From assembly GCF_029887875.1 (NCBI RefSeq), contig NZ_JARXRM010000012.1:64412-128411 (forward strand): a stretch of DNA of 64,000 nt, read 5' to 3'. The translations under genes and the position numbers were made by a program. Origin of the DNA: Luteimonas endophytica. Lineage in GTDB: Bacteria; Pseudomonadota; Gammaproteobacteria; Xanthomonadales; Xanthomonadaceae. Below are positions 41,151 to 50,164 of this stretch, one piece after another (the first letter of the stretch is position 1; the number at the start of each line of letters is the position of its first letter). The notes beneath the pieces are model-generated. The model was not told the DNA's origin. It saw only the letters and a list, made by a program, of their open reading frames with translations, and searched no databases.

Positions 41151-44100
41151 TCATCGTCCCCCGGATCAGGTTCCGGTTCCAGCGCGGATCGGCAAAAAGT
41201 ACACCCTGGTTCGAGCGCCAGCACGTGCACCACAGAGTACGCACTGCAGCCTGCGGCGTTGCAGGCACGCACGCGGTAAGTATATGTGCCCAACACGTTT
41301 CGCTGGAGCGTCGTGGCGGTAAGGGTACCGGTATAGATCGTCGCGAATCCCTGCCCGCGCTGATCTTCCTGCAGCTGGTAGCTGGTGGCACCCGCCGAAG
41401 CGCTCCAGAGGAGCGTGTACGACTCGTTTCGGTATGAAAAGCTCGGCCCAGTCAGCGTCGGCACCGCCGGTGGGGCGCTGACCGCGGTCGTGTCAACGGC
41501 CGACCAGCCTCCGCAGGTCGTGCCCTTGCAGGCGCGCGCGCGATAATCGTACGTCCCGGACAGCTGCCCCGACAGCGCCCTGCTCCTGGCTGCCGCATCG
41601 TGGATCTTGCTCCACGCGCCCGCGTTTTTCCGCTGCTCCAGCTCATAGCGTGTGGCGGTGGCCACGCTCGTCCAGCTGACCGTGTAGTTGCCCGTCGCGT
41701 TGGTGGCAGGCGCCGTGACGTCCGGGACTCCGGCGATCACGACCGTCGGCTTGATGACCGAGTAGCCGGCGCAGACCGTGGATACGCATCCCCGCACTCG
41801 ATACTCGTAGGTGGCGTTCGCCAGACCGGAGAACGCCTTGCTGATCGCCGCCGCGTCGTGGACCTTGCTCCAGGACCCCCCATCCTGGCGCTGCGCGAGC
41901 TCATAGCGGGCCGCCGCCGTCACTGCCGTCCAGCTGACGGTGTAGCTGCCCGACGTGCTGCTGGCCGGGGCCGTCAGCGTCGGAACGCCTGTGACCACCG
42001 CGGTGGTCGCGATGGCGCTGTACGCCGAACAGCCGGCCAGGTTGCAAGCACGGACCCGGTAGCTCCACTGGCCGGCAGTCTGGCCGCTGAGCACCTTGCT
42101 GGTGCCTGCGGCATTGTGGATCTGCGTCCAGGCAGCGGCCCCGGGCCGTTCCTCCAGCTCATAGCGGTCTGCGGTTGCGACGCTGTTCCAACTGACCGTA
42201 TAGCCACCTGAATTGCTGGCGGCCGGCACCATGAGCGTCGGCGGTCCTGCCGGCGGATACAGCACATTCACGCTCTTGATCGTCGACCATCCCCCACAAC
42301 CGGCGCCGTTACAGGCGCGCACCTGATAGCTCCAGCTGCCTGCGGCCTTCCCACTGATCGCACGGGTCAGCGCCGAACTGTCCGGATAACTTGTCCAGCT
42401 GCCGTTCCCCTGTCGCTCCTGCAACTGGTACGTGTCCGCCGCGGGTACTGCCGTCCAGCTGACCGTGAACCCGCCGTTGGGTCCGCTCGTCGGGACGATC
42501 AGCGTCGGCACGCCGGTGGGCGACAGTTGCACGGCCACCGTCTTCTCCGCGCTCCAGCTGCCGCAGGTCGCCGGGCTGCACGCCCGGACGCGGTAGCCCC
42601 ACGTACCGGCGGCCTTGCCGCTGACCGACCTGCTGTTGCCGGCCGCATCGTGGATGGTGACCCAGCTGCCAGTGCCCAGGCGTTCCTGGACCTGGTACTT
42701 GGTCGCCAGTGACGAGGTGCCCCAGCTGATGGTGTAGCTGCCGGTCATGCTCGAGCCCGGCACGGTCAGCGTCGGCGTCGACAGCGCGATGGCGTTCTCC
42801 ACCTGCGCCACCAGACTGCCGCCGAGGTGGACGTAGTCGATCGTCTTGCCGGTGTGCTCGTCGCGCTGGAACCGCAATGTGCCGTCCTGGCCGTAGACCG
42901 AGTACAGGTTGCGGCCATCGCGCATCGACAGGACGCGGCGACCATGTCCGTCGTAGCGGTACTGCTCGCTTGCGCCCTGGCGCAGGCGATTGCCCTGGTC
43001 GAACGCGTACAAAACGCCATTCTTGTTGGTGAGGTTGCCCTGGGCGTCGTAGCTCAGGCCTATCACCGTGGCCCCGCCCGAGGTGTTGGTGACGTTGGCC
43101 AGTTGGTTGCGGGCGTCGTAGACGTAGGTGTGGTTGCGTGCCTTCGGCCCAGCGGTCACCTGCACGGTCTGCAGGTTGTCGAGCACGGTGTAGGTGTAGT
43201 TGGCCGTGCCGAACATGGGCGAGACGGCCTGGGTAAGCCGGTCGAGCGCGTCGTAGGCCATGTCGCGGTCGCCGCGATTGCCCGTGCGGCCATCGCTGAT
43301 CGCCGCCACGTTGCCGTGCTGGTCGTAGTCGTAGCTGTCGCGCAGGACCGCGCTGGCCGTGCAGCTGGACCCGGCGAAGTCGCAGCTGGTCACTGGCAGG
43401 CCGCGGGCGTTCTGGGTCAGCGTGTGCTTGATCCCGTTGCCGTAGGTGAACTGCTTGATCCCACCGTTAGGGTAGTAGCTCACCGCCGCGGCATAGATGC
43501 CCGCCTTGGTCGGCTGGCCCAGCGCATTGGGCGCCAGATCGACCGCGACACCCAGGGAGGCATGGTCGGCCAGGTGGCCGTGCGGATTGTAGTTATAGTC
43601 CAGCGCCCACAACTGGCTGCCGACCGCGAATGTCTCGCCTTCAATGAGGCGGCGCTTGTTGTAGGCGTAGGTGTTGGTGACGACATCGCCGCTGCCGCTG
43701 TTCTGGGTGTTGATGGTGGCCGGCAGGCCGTCGCGGGTGTACGTCCAGCTCTGGTTGCCGCGCCCGTCCGGGAAGCTCAGCGTCCGCAGCCAGTTGCGGC
43801 CGTCGTAGGTGCGGGTCGTGCGCTGCGCGGCCGGGATGTCGGCCGTGCTGCAACTGTTGGTGGCGGTCTGGGTGGCGCCCGACTTGCTCCAAGCCAGGTT
43901 GCCAGCAGCGTCGTAGGCCATGATTGTGGCGCCGGTCTCCGGCTCCACGGATTTGCACAGCTGCTGGTACGCGTCGTAGACGTAGCTGCGGTTCAACGCG
44001 ACCGAACCGGTGCTGTTGCGGCGCGTGATCGAGGTCGGCTTGCCGAAGACGTCGCGGCCGATGTCGGTGAAAGCGCCGGCGGGATGTGCGATCGTCACCG

Positions 44101-45217
44101 GCAGCTCGGTCGTGGGCTGGTCCCAGGCCAGGTAGCTGGTCGTGGTCTGGAACGTGGTGCCCGCGCTTTGCCCGCGTGGCGGGGTGACCCGCGTCTTGAA
44201 GCCGGTCAGGTACTCGGTCGTGGTCGTCAACGCGCCCAGCTCCGAGTCCTGCGTGACCTGGGTGGGCCGGCCGAGCGCGTCGTACCAGGTCCAGGTCCCG
44301 GCGGTCAGCGCATCGCTCGTGCCGGGATAGGACGCGAAGGTCACCCGTCCTTCGTGGTCGTAGGTGAACCGGGAGAAGCGCTGGGTTGCCGACACGTTGG
44401 CGGTGTCGTACTCGCGCACCACCAGCGGGCGCCAGAGCGCATCGAAGTAGCTCACCTTGCGGGCATTGCCGGTGCCGATGGTCTGGCGCCAGTGGCCGGC
44501 GCCGATGCCGTACTCGGTGCCGGCGACCGGTTCGAACGCCAGCGTCGTGTCGAGCCAGGCGACGCTGTCGCCGTCCGGGTAATCGATCAGCTCGATCCGG
44601 CCCAAGTCGTCGTAGCCGTAGCTGGTCGTGAAGCCGTTCTCGTCGGTGGTCGACGTGATCCAGCCATGGCCATTGACTACCGCCGTCTGGGTCGCACCGG
44701 CCGTCGCCTCGGGCGTGGCCGGATAACGGATCGACTGCGGGATGCCCCGCTTCCAGCTGCCCAGCGTGGTGACCTTGTTGTTGCCGTCGGTCACCGACGT
44801 AACCGTGCCGCGCTGGCCACTGGTGATCGAGGAAGTGGTGTCGTATCCCAGCGTCTGCACGGTGCGGCCGAACGACTTGGTGGTCACGGGCAGCGACCAG
44901 GTCGCATCGAAGCTGGTCTGCGACATCACCGAGTTCGTACCGCCATTGCAGTATGTGCTGGAAGGCGTCGAAGCGGTGCACGTCACCTGCGCGACCTGGC
45001 CGAGCACCCATTTGGACGGGTTGTCCTCGTAGACGATCACTTCCGTCCGGCTGTAGGCTCCCTGCGCCTGCGCCTGCGCCGCGAGCGGCAACAGGGACAG
45101 GGCCGCCAGCAGCCAGGCCGCCCATCGCCTGGTCCGCACCCCTGTGGCGGAATCGAACTGCGTCTGCGCACGAGCGCTCCCGTAGTTCCGGCTACCCGAG
45201 TCGCTGCCGCCGATCAC
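41147..45217 (-). CDS. Secreted RHS/YD-repeat protein with six C-terminal FN3-like domains (split RHS, part B)
   Basis: 1356 aa from a GTG at 45217 that overlaps the stop of part A (GTGA). Signal peptide WLLAALSLLPLAAQAQAQG ends near residue 45. About 60-810 is a YD-repeat shell (many Y-D-x-x-G-x-x units such as YDYQHGNVAAISDG, YDAQGNLTNKNG), ending at YVHLGGSLVAQVENAIA, where a normal RHS protein continues into the core domain. Instead six about 87-aa fibronectin-III-like repeats follow (each opening with P-T-L-T/M-x-P), each with the R-V-R-A-C ... C-G-x-W/Y-S pattern, and an acidic tail. The core and toxin are encoded by the next ORF. Confidence 0.88.
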   Translation of the reverse strand: MIGGSDSGSRNYGSARAQTQFDSATGVRTRRWAAWLLAALSLLPLAAQAQAQGAYSRTEVIVYEDNPSKWVLGQVAQVTCTASTPSSTYCNGGTNSVMSQTSFDATWSLPVTTKSFGRTVQTLGYDTTSSITSGQRGTVTSVTDGNNKVTTLGSWKRGIPQSIRYPATPEATAGATQTAVVNGHGWITSTTDENGFTTSYGYDDLGRIELIDYPDGDSVAWLDTTLAFEPVAGTEYGIGAGHWRQTIGTGNARKVSYFDALWRPLVVREYDTANVSATQRFSRFTYDHEGRVTFASYPGTSDALTAGTWTWYDALGRPTQVTQDSELGALTTTTEYLTGFKTRVTPPRGQSAGTTFQTTTSYLAWDQPTTELPVTIAHPAGAFTDIGRDVFGKPTSITRRNSTGSVALNRSYVYDAYQQLCKSVEPETGATIMAYDAAGNLAWSKSGATQTATNSCSTADIPAAQRTTRTYDGRNWLRTLSFPDGRGNQSWTYTRDGLPATINTQNSGSGDVVTNTYAYNKRRLIEGETFAVGSQLWALDYNYNPHGHLADHASLGVAVDLAPNALGQPTKAGIYAAAVSYYPNGGIKQFTYGNGIKHTLTQNARGLPVTSCDFAGSSCTASAVLRDSYDYDQHGNVAAISDGRTGNRGDRDMAYDALDRLTQAVSPMFGTANYTYTVLDNLQTVQVTAGPKARNHTYVYDARNQLANVTNTSGGATVIGLSYDAQGNLTNKNGVLYAFDQGNRLRQGASEQYRYDGHGRRVLSMRDGRNLYSVYGQDGTLRFQRDEHTGKTIDYVHLGGSLVAQVENAIALSTPTLTVPGSSMTGSYTISWGTSSLATKYQVQERLGTGSWVTIHDAAGNSRSVSGKAAGTWGYRVRACSPATCGSWSAEKTVAVQLSPTGVPTLIVPTSGPNGGFTVSWTAVPAADTYQLQERQGNGSWTSYPDSSALTRAISGKAAGSWSYQVRACNGAGCGGWSTIKSVNVLYPPAGPPTLMVPAASNSGGYTVSWNSVATADRYELEERPGAAAWTQIHNAAGTSKVLSGQTAGQWSYRVRACNLAGCSAYSAIATTAVVTGVPTLTAPASSTSGSYTVSWTAVTAAARYELAQRQDGGSWSKVHDAAAISKAFSGLANATYEYRVRGCVSTVCAGYSVIKPTVVIAGVPDVTAPATNATGNYTVSWTSVATATRYELEQRKNAGAWSKIHDAAARSRALSGQLSGTYDYRARACKGTTCGGWSAVDTTAVSAPPAVPTLTGPSFSYRNESYTLLWSASAGATSYQLQEDQRGQGFATIYTGTLTATTLQRNVLGTYTYRVRACNAAGCSAYSVVHVLALEPGCTFCRSALEPEPDPGDDE

Positions 45218-46998
45218 GGGCCGCCTCCCGTCATGTTCCCCGTCCGGATGACCTTGGTCGGTCGCGCCCATACATCCAGGCAGTAAACACCGGACGTGAT
45301 GCAACCCTTGGCGACTTCCCACACGAACAGCCCGCCATCCTGCACCGTCGCGGTCTTGACCAGCGGGCGGGTGTATTCCGCGGTGAATCCCGCGCCGCGC
45401 GGCTGCGGGCTGCTGCCGATCTTCGCCGCGTACGCCTGCCCGCTGGCGGCGTAGTTGTAGGTGTGGGTGACGGTGCGCAGCACGTCGAGGTGGCCGGTGC
45501 CCTTCTCGTGCTGGAGCAGCTTGCCTTCGTTGTAGCGGTAGCTGTTGCCGAAGGTATAGCGCTCCCAGGTGCCGTCTGGTCCGCTGATTTCCATCACGCG
45601 GCTGCCCGCACAGCTGTCGCTCAGGCAGACCGGGTCGGCGCAGGTCGACGTGTTGCAGATGGGTTCGGTTTGCCCTGGCGGGTACCGCCAGCTCCATGAG
45701 CTGCCCAAGCCGTAGCTCCACGAGGCCGCCGGGACGCCTGGCCCCTGGATCTGCTTGCTCTTGAGGACCAGCGATACCCAGTTGACCGGGAACACCGGGA
45801 AATCGTCGCGGGTATCGTTCCCCCCCGAACCGATCGACTGGTAGTTCCTGCAGATCCCCGGCACGTTGCTGCGACCTAGCTCGCGGGGTCCGACCACGAA
45901 TGTGGCCGTGGCGCCCGCGGGATGCGTGATGCTGCCGGACACGTCGCCCGAGAGGATGTCATCCGGGCTGAAGCAGCTCCGCATGTCGTTGGGATCATTG
46001 GACCTCTGCATGACGGCATTGGACAGGCCCGACAGATTCATGCCCCAGCTGCTGCCATCCGGCAGCAACACGCCCGTCAGGTTGTGTCCGGTGTATTGAT
46101 AGGTCCAGGTCCGGGTACCGTCGCTGACGGACGCGACGTAACCGCTGGCGTTGTACTGCAGCGTCAGGCTGCGGTTGTCGCTGGAGCTGATGGCCGTCAA
46201 CCGCACGGGCTGGGTGGCAGTATTGCTGTAGGTGTAGGTGACCCAGTTGCCGAAGCGGTCCTCGACGCGGGTGGCGTAGAGAACGTTCTTGCGCCGGGAG
46301 ACGACCACCCGTTCCGGCGAGGCGCCTTTGACCACGGAGACGTAGTTCGGCTCCCCGTACTGGGCCATGTGGTCAAGCCAGTACTTGTTGCCGCTCGTGT
46401 CGATCGCCAGGAACCCCTGGCCGGATCCGTTGTTGATGGTGGCCAGGCAGCTGAAATAGATGCCCCCCTCCGTGATCCAGAGATAGGGCCCTCCGGTCGA
46501 CGGCATCGGGCGGTTGCTGTTCCTGAGCATCTCCCCGCCCCCGGGAAGATCGGCATGGTTGCCGGCCCAGTATTCGTCGGCAATGACCCGGGTGTGGACG
46601 ACCGGCGGCGCAGCCTGGCTGCAGCGATTGTCGTGCCAGGTCGTGGCGAACACTCCGCTGATGTTCGGAATGTCGATATCCCAGTCGGCGAATGCCCGTC
46701 CGCGACCGCTCGTGCCGTACCTGTAGCGATCATGGATGTCGAGCTTGCGGGTGACGGCCACCGGCAGGGCGTTGTTGCCAGGAATCGATACGTCCGTCGT
46801 CGAGAATGACAGCGCGCCCGAATACAGGTCGACGTTGTCCCCGAACATGCTGTCCACATCGAGGGGCGCGATCTGGCGACCCTCCTCGACGAGGCGCGAA
46901 TACTCCTGCCAGGGCAACTTTCCCTCCTGCGCGAACCCAGGCGCCGCGCAGGCGCACAGCACGAACCACAGTACGGTCGACGTTGGTCGAAGCGACAT
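45214..46998 (-). CDS. Secreted RHS N-terminal protein (split RHS, part A)
   Basis: 594 aa. Start ATG 46998 has the strong SD GAAGGAGGGG. Signal peptide VLWFVLCACAAPGFAQ. The mature protein (LDVDSMFGDNVDLYSGALSF; VTRKLDIHDRYRYG) resembles the region before the first YD repeats in large RHS/wall-associated proteins, and YD-like repeats appear from about residue 250 (YTYSNTATQPVRLTAISSSDNRSLTLQYNASGYVASVSDG). Its stop overlaps the part B start. First gene of the operon. Confidence 0.85.
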   Translation of the reverse strand: MSLRPTSTVLWFVLCACAAPGFAQEGKLPWQEYSRLVEEGRQIAPLDVDSMFGDNVDLYSGALSFSTTDVSIPGNNALPVAVTRKLDIHDRYRYGTSGRGRAFADWDIDIPNISGVFATTWHDNRCSQAAPPVVHTRVIADEYWAGNHADLPGGGEMLRNSNRPMPSTGGPYLWITEGGIYFSCLATINNGSGQGFLAIDTSGNKYWLDHMAQYGEPNYVSVVKGASPERVVVSRRKNVLYATRVEDRFGNWVTYTYSNTATQPVRLTAISSSDNRSLTLQYNASGYVASVSDGTRTWTYQYTGHNLTGVLLPDGSSWGMNLSGLSNAVMQRSNDPNDMRSCFSPDDILSGDVSGSITHPAGATATFVVGPRELGRSNVPGICRNYQSIGSGGNDTRDDFPVFPVNWVSLVLKSKQIQGPGVPAASWSYGLGSSWSWRYPPGQTEPICNTSTCADPVCLSDSCAGSRVMEISGPDGTWERYTFGNSYRYNEGKLLQHEKGTGHLDVLRTVTHTYNYAASGQAYAAKIGSSPQPRGAGFTAEYTRPLVKTATVQDGGLFVWEVAKGCITSGVYCLDVWARPTKVIRTGNMTGGGP

Positions 46999-47551
46999 AT
47001 CCCCTCCTTCCCTGAGCCAGCCGCGCGCGCCCATGTCGCGGCGGCAGCCCGCGACGCTGGATGCAATGCAATTCCACTTCCCCGGAAGCTGTATACACCG
47101 AAATGAGGGTCGCGTCAGCAGGAAAAGACGTGGCCGTGTGTAGGAGTTTCCTGACAACGCCGATCGACCCCGACGTGACGGGTCGTTGACGGCCTTCTCT
47201 GCTCCGAGTCAAGCACGGCCAGAGCTGGTGGATTCGGCCTTGGGTTGGGAAGCGAAGCAGGTGGCGACTAATCTCGGCGGGCGCGGGAAGCCGCCAGTTG
47301 GAGGCGTTCGGCAAGAGCGGTGGGTCATGAAGATCGGCATCCCTGGTCCGGCCTTCACGCGGCCGCCAGCGCCAACCGCCCTCCTGCTCTTCCAGCAGCG
47401 GCAACAGGACCCGCGCCAGGCCGGCGATCGCCGTCGCCAGACGCTCGGGCGCCACCGGAAGGCATTCTCGCGTCGGCAAGGCCGCCGCCTCTTGACGCCA
47501 CTATACTTCCCCTTCGGACTCCGCAAATCGCACGCCTTGAAACTGAAAACG
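46999..47551. other. Divergent intergenic region between RHS operon and TonB-like gene
   Basis: About 550 bp that must contain the promoters of both directions. ORFs crossing it are Arg/Pro-rich shadows without ribosome-binding sites. No recognised gene. Confidence 0.45.
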
Positions 47552-48199
47552 ATGGATGAGTCTTGGCGGCTTGAGGCAGCATCTGCGCTGACCTCGATCC
47601 TTGCGCATGCGTTGTTGATTGGAGCCATGCTCTACCAAGCCAAACGCGGACCCGCTGATGGCGAATTGCAGGGACTCGGTGAGCCGCTCGTCGTTCAGTA
47701 CATCACCACGATCACGCGGCCCAGTGCCATCAGCGACGTGGATGTCGAGCCACAGGAGCATGAAGATGCAGATGAGAACCCATCGAACGAGTTCGTACCA
47801 CCGATCGATGAGCCACCTCCCGCCGATCTCGGCGAAGGTTCCGACTTGATCGCCGCTGACAGCACTGGCGTTTCAGTTCACGATGAGGGTGCAGCAGCGA
47901 CACCCAATTCCGGCAGCATCGGCAGTGACCAGGATCTAGCAGCTCGCTACAGATCGGCCGTGCGATCCCGCATTGGGGCAGTGTGGGAAGATCTTTCGGG
48001 TACGTCCCTGCCATCGAACTGCGTGCTGTCGCTGCGACTCGAACCTGGAGGCGCAGTCCTCGAGGCGCAAGCCTCAGGATGTGAGCTCGACTCCGCTCAG
48101 AAGAATCAACTCGAAGCAGCAGCGCTGATGGCGCAGCCACTGCCGTATTCTGGCTTCGAATCTGTTTTTTCCTCTGATTTGGATCTGGATCTCAAATAG
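47552..48199 (+). CDS. TonB/TolA-like envelope protein
   Basis: 215 aa. One N-terminal transmembrane helix (ALTSILAHALLIGAMLYQA), a Pro/Glu/Asp-rich linker (residues 65-120) and a C-terminal domain AARYRSAVRSRIGAVWEDLSGTSLPSNCVLSLRLEPGGAVLEAQASGC typical of TonB/TolA C-terminal folds. It lies between two RHS toxin units, on the opposite strand. Possible link to toxin export or import is speculative. Confidence 0.75.
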   Translation: MDESWRLEAASALTSILAHALLIGAMLYQAKRGPADGELQGLGEPLVVQYITTITRPSAISDVDVEPQEHEDADENPSNEFVPPIDEPPPADLGEGSDLIAADSTGVSVHDEGAAATPNSGSIGSDQDLAARYRSAVRSRIGAVWEDLSGTSLPSNCVLSLRLEPGGAVLEAQASGCELDSAQKNQLEAAALMAQPLPYSGFESVFSSDLDLDLK

Positions 48200-48331
48200 G
48201 TGCCTGTAACGATCCAGCCCTTCCCATAGCGTTCCGGTGCGGCCGAACGAGTCGTTGACATAGCACACACAGCTACCCCCCACCGTTTGCATCATGTGCG
48301 ACGCACTGCCCTCGGAGTCGTGGTCCTTCAT
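48197..48331 (-). pseudogene. Fragment of a REP-associated (Y1/RAYT) transposase
   Basis: Minus-strand frame with MMQTVGGSCVCYVNDSFGRT and GTLWEGLDRY. This matches the central MMQ...YVN-x-x-x-R-T-G-T-L-W-E-G-R-Y block of REP-associated tyrosine transposases; the His-x-His and Tyr parts are missing. A mobile-element scar beside the toxin module. Confidence 0.65.
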
Positions 48332-48344
48332 TACGACCGCGGCA

Positions 48345-48510
48345 GCCACTATGCAGCAGGCGGGCATGCAGCTCGCTGGCGAATGCCGGGCGGTCCGCCT
48401 GCGGCACGGCAGGCGCGTCCACGGCCGCGGCCGGCGCGAGCGGCTGTGCATAGACCTGATCCAGCAGGCCGCGCATCTCGCGGTGCCGAGCTGAAGGTGA
48501 CCCCCAAAGC
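48345..48510 (-). repeat. Partial copy 1 of the 58454-58987 gene
   Basis: On the minus strand it encodes MRGLLDQVYAQPLAPAAAVD and ADRPAFASELHARLLH, near identical to the middle of the complete gene at 58454-58987, and is cut off on both sides. It borders the RAYT fragment and the immunity gene of the second RHS tip. Confidence 0.8.
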
Positions 48511-48544
48511 GTTCACGGCCGCTCAAGAGGGGAACCTCGAACTG

Positions 48545-48901
48545 TTATTTCAGATCGGTGTCGACCACAAGTGTCGCGCCGTTGTTCTTCACCCAGGGCT
48601 TATTGCGCTCCAACAGGTCGAAGGCAAGGCGATCCGAGTCGCGATTGATCTTGACGATGATGCTGGTGTTCTTCGGCGTTGGCACACCGCTTTCGCGCCT
48701 GAACTGATCGGTCTTAATGAACTCCAGGTACACCTCTACTTTGCGAAGCAATCGCTCCAGCGAGCGGCGATCTCCTGATAGCGGATCTGCGATCACGATG
48801 AACAGATCCGATCCTCCGCCATTTTTTACGGTGTTGACATCGATCACTCCAAGATCCGGTATGGGGTGATCATGGTCAATCTGGTAGGTCTCATCACCCA
48901 T
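48545..48901 (-). CDS. Putative immunity protein, DUF6572-like
   Basis: 118 aa; ATG overlaps the stop of the RHS tip by one base (TGATG). LGVIDVNTVKNGGGSDLFIVIADPLSGDRRSLERLLRKVEVYLEFIKTDQF and later SIIVKINRDSDRLAFDLLERNKPWV are like DUF6572 proteins, which are repeatedly found behind polymorphic toxins. No signal peptide, so it acts in the cytoplasm, matching a nuclease toxin. Confidence 0.72.
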   Translation of the reverse strand: MGDETYQIDHDHPIPDLGVIDVNTVKNGGGSDLFIVIADPLSGDRRSLERLLRKVEVYLEFIKTDQFRRESGVPTPKNTSIIVKINRDSDRLAFDLLERNKPWVKNNGATLVVDTDLK

Positions 48902-49818
48902 CAACAACTATCCTGTGGTACGCATTGTATGGTTCCCGCTCTATCACCAAGAGCATCCGAGTACTTCTGTGCTGAAGCTCCGGCATTCTGCCCTGGTGAC
49001 AATACCTCCATGACATCGACCTTTCCATCTTGCCGAAGCGTTGCAACATCCGGCCGAACAGCCGATTGAGCTTCTCCACCCGTGACGGTGCTGACCCGCT
49101 GGTTCAAGTGAACGCTGACCGCATCCGTTCGCGCAGACTGCTCGCTTGCAATGCGTTGACTTGTCGAAGCATGAGCCGTTTCTTGGCCACCAGCTTTTGT
49201 TACTTGCGCCCTTCCTAGGATCGGGGCCGCGGCGGAAGCCGCGTCTGCTCCTGCGCGCACGGCGACACCAGCGCCTGTAACCCCGGGAACAACGGCCGCA
49301 CCAACATCCGCGCCTAGCGCTGCAGCATTGGTCCAACTCGGATCCTTCGCTAGTACATAGGCGCTATAGGCTGCGAATCCGATATCGAGGAATACATCGA
49401 AGAGCCGCCCATCCGGGTCAGTGAATTTGTAGGGATTGTTCGCAGCGTAGGCATAGCGGCTGAAGAGCCGCATGTCTCCGGTGTCGTAAGCAGTCACCGG
49501 ATCAACGCTGAGGAGCACGCCTAGCGCGGGATCGTAGTAGCGCTGCTGCATGTACGTCAGCCCGGTCGCCGCATCCTGTACATGCCCGGTGTACCCGGGT
49601 CCGTCAGCTAGTGCTGGCGTCAGCTGCGGGCCGTACGGCTCGTACTCGCGGCGTTCCAGTACGTTGCGGTTCTGGTCGGTGACCGCGACCACCGAGCCGA
49701 GCGCATCGGTGTGGATGTACTTCACCGTGGTTTGCGCGAATGCCGCGCCGACGGGCATCAGGCATAGCGCCAGCACGACGAGTAGCAATGTCGCACCGCA
49801 GGCCACGAGATCCTTCAT
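48901..49818 (-). CDS. Secreted orphan RHS tip with nuclease-like toxin domain
   Basis: 305 aa from ATG 49818, placed directly before a Sec signal (LLLVVLALCLMPVGAAFAQ); an ATG at 49914 with a G-rich leader would add 32 residues before the signal. The RHS core (VKYIHTDALGSVVAVTD, GYTGHVQDAATGLTYMQQRYYDP, NPYKFTDPDGR) is nearly the same as in the M23 tip, then the sequence changes completely. A hydrophobic GFAAYSAYVLAKDPSWTNAAALGADVGAAVVPG region and a C-terminal RPDVATLRQDGKVDVMEVLSPGQ follow, recalling PD-(D/E)xK-type nuclease toxins. No YD-shell gene precedes it. Confidence 0.8.
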   Translation of the reverse strand: MKDLVACGATLLLVVLALCLMPVGAAFAQTTVKYIHTDALGSVVAVTDQNRNVLERREYEPYGPQLTPALADGPGYTGHVQDAATGLTYMQQRYYDPALGVLLSVDPVTAYDTGDMRLFSRYAYAANNPYKFTDPDGRLFDVFLDIGFAAYSAYVLAKDPSWTNAAALGADVGAAVVPGVTGAGVAVRAGADAASAAAPILGRAQVTKAGGQETAHASTSQRIASEQSARTDAVSVHLNQRVSTVTGGEAQSAVRPDVATLRQDGKVDVMEVLSPGQNAGASAQKYSDALGDRAGTIQCVPQDSC

Positions 49819-50164
49819 TCGGCTGCTGCGCTGATCTGCGAACGTGGACACCACCCCGCCCATCTTGAAGGCGTGACGCCCACCGCTAGACTCGCGGCAT
49901 TGGTCGATGTCCATACGACTCCCCCTGAGTCCTCCCTGGTCCGTCCGGAATATAGATCAGCTCGTGTCGCCTGCCCAGCCCCGCCTGTCGTACGCCCCAG
50001 CTGCTAGCTTACGCACCCTTTCCCTTCCGCCAACACCTGCCGACCCAACCCCGGCGGAAGATCGGACAGCCCGCTGGCCGCCCCCTCCCCAGACAGACTC
50101 CATCGGCCAAGCCCGGGATGAACGCTTCACGTTCAACGCGTAGCGTCGAATACAGCTTGGGTCG

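Noticed and set aside
42827-45286. 819-aa plus-strand open frame opposite the RHS shell gene
   Set aside because: Antisense shadow of a high-GC coding sequence; Val/Arg/Gly-rich, no domain, no ribosome-binding site.
46730-47479. 249-aa minus-strand frame overlapping the start of RHS part A
   Set aside because: Out of frame with the RHS signal peptide and without codon bias.
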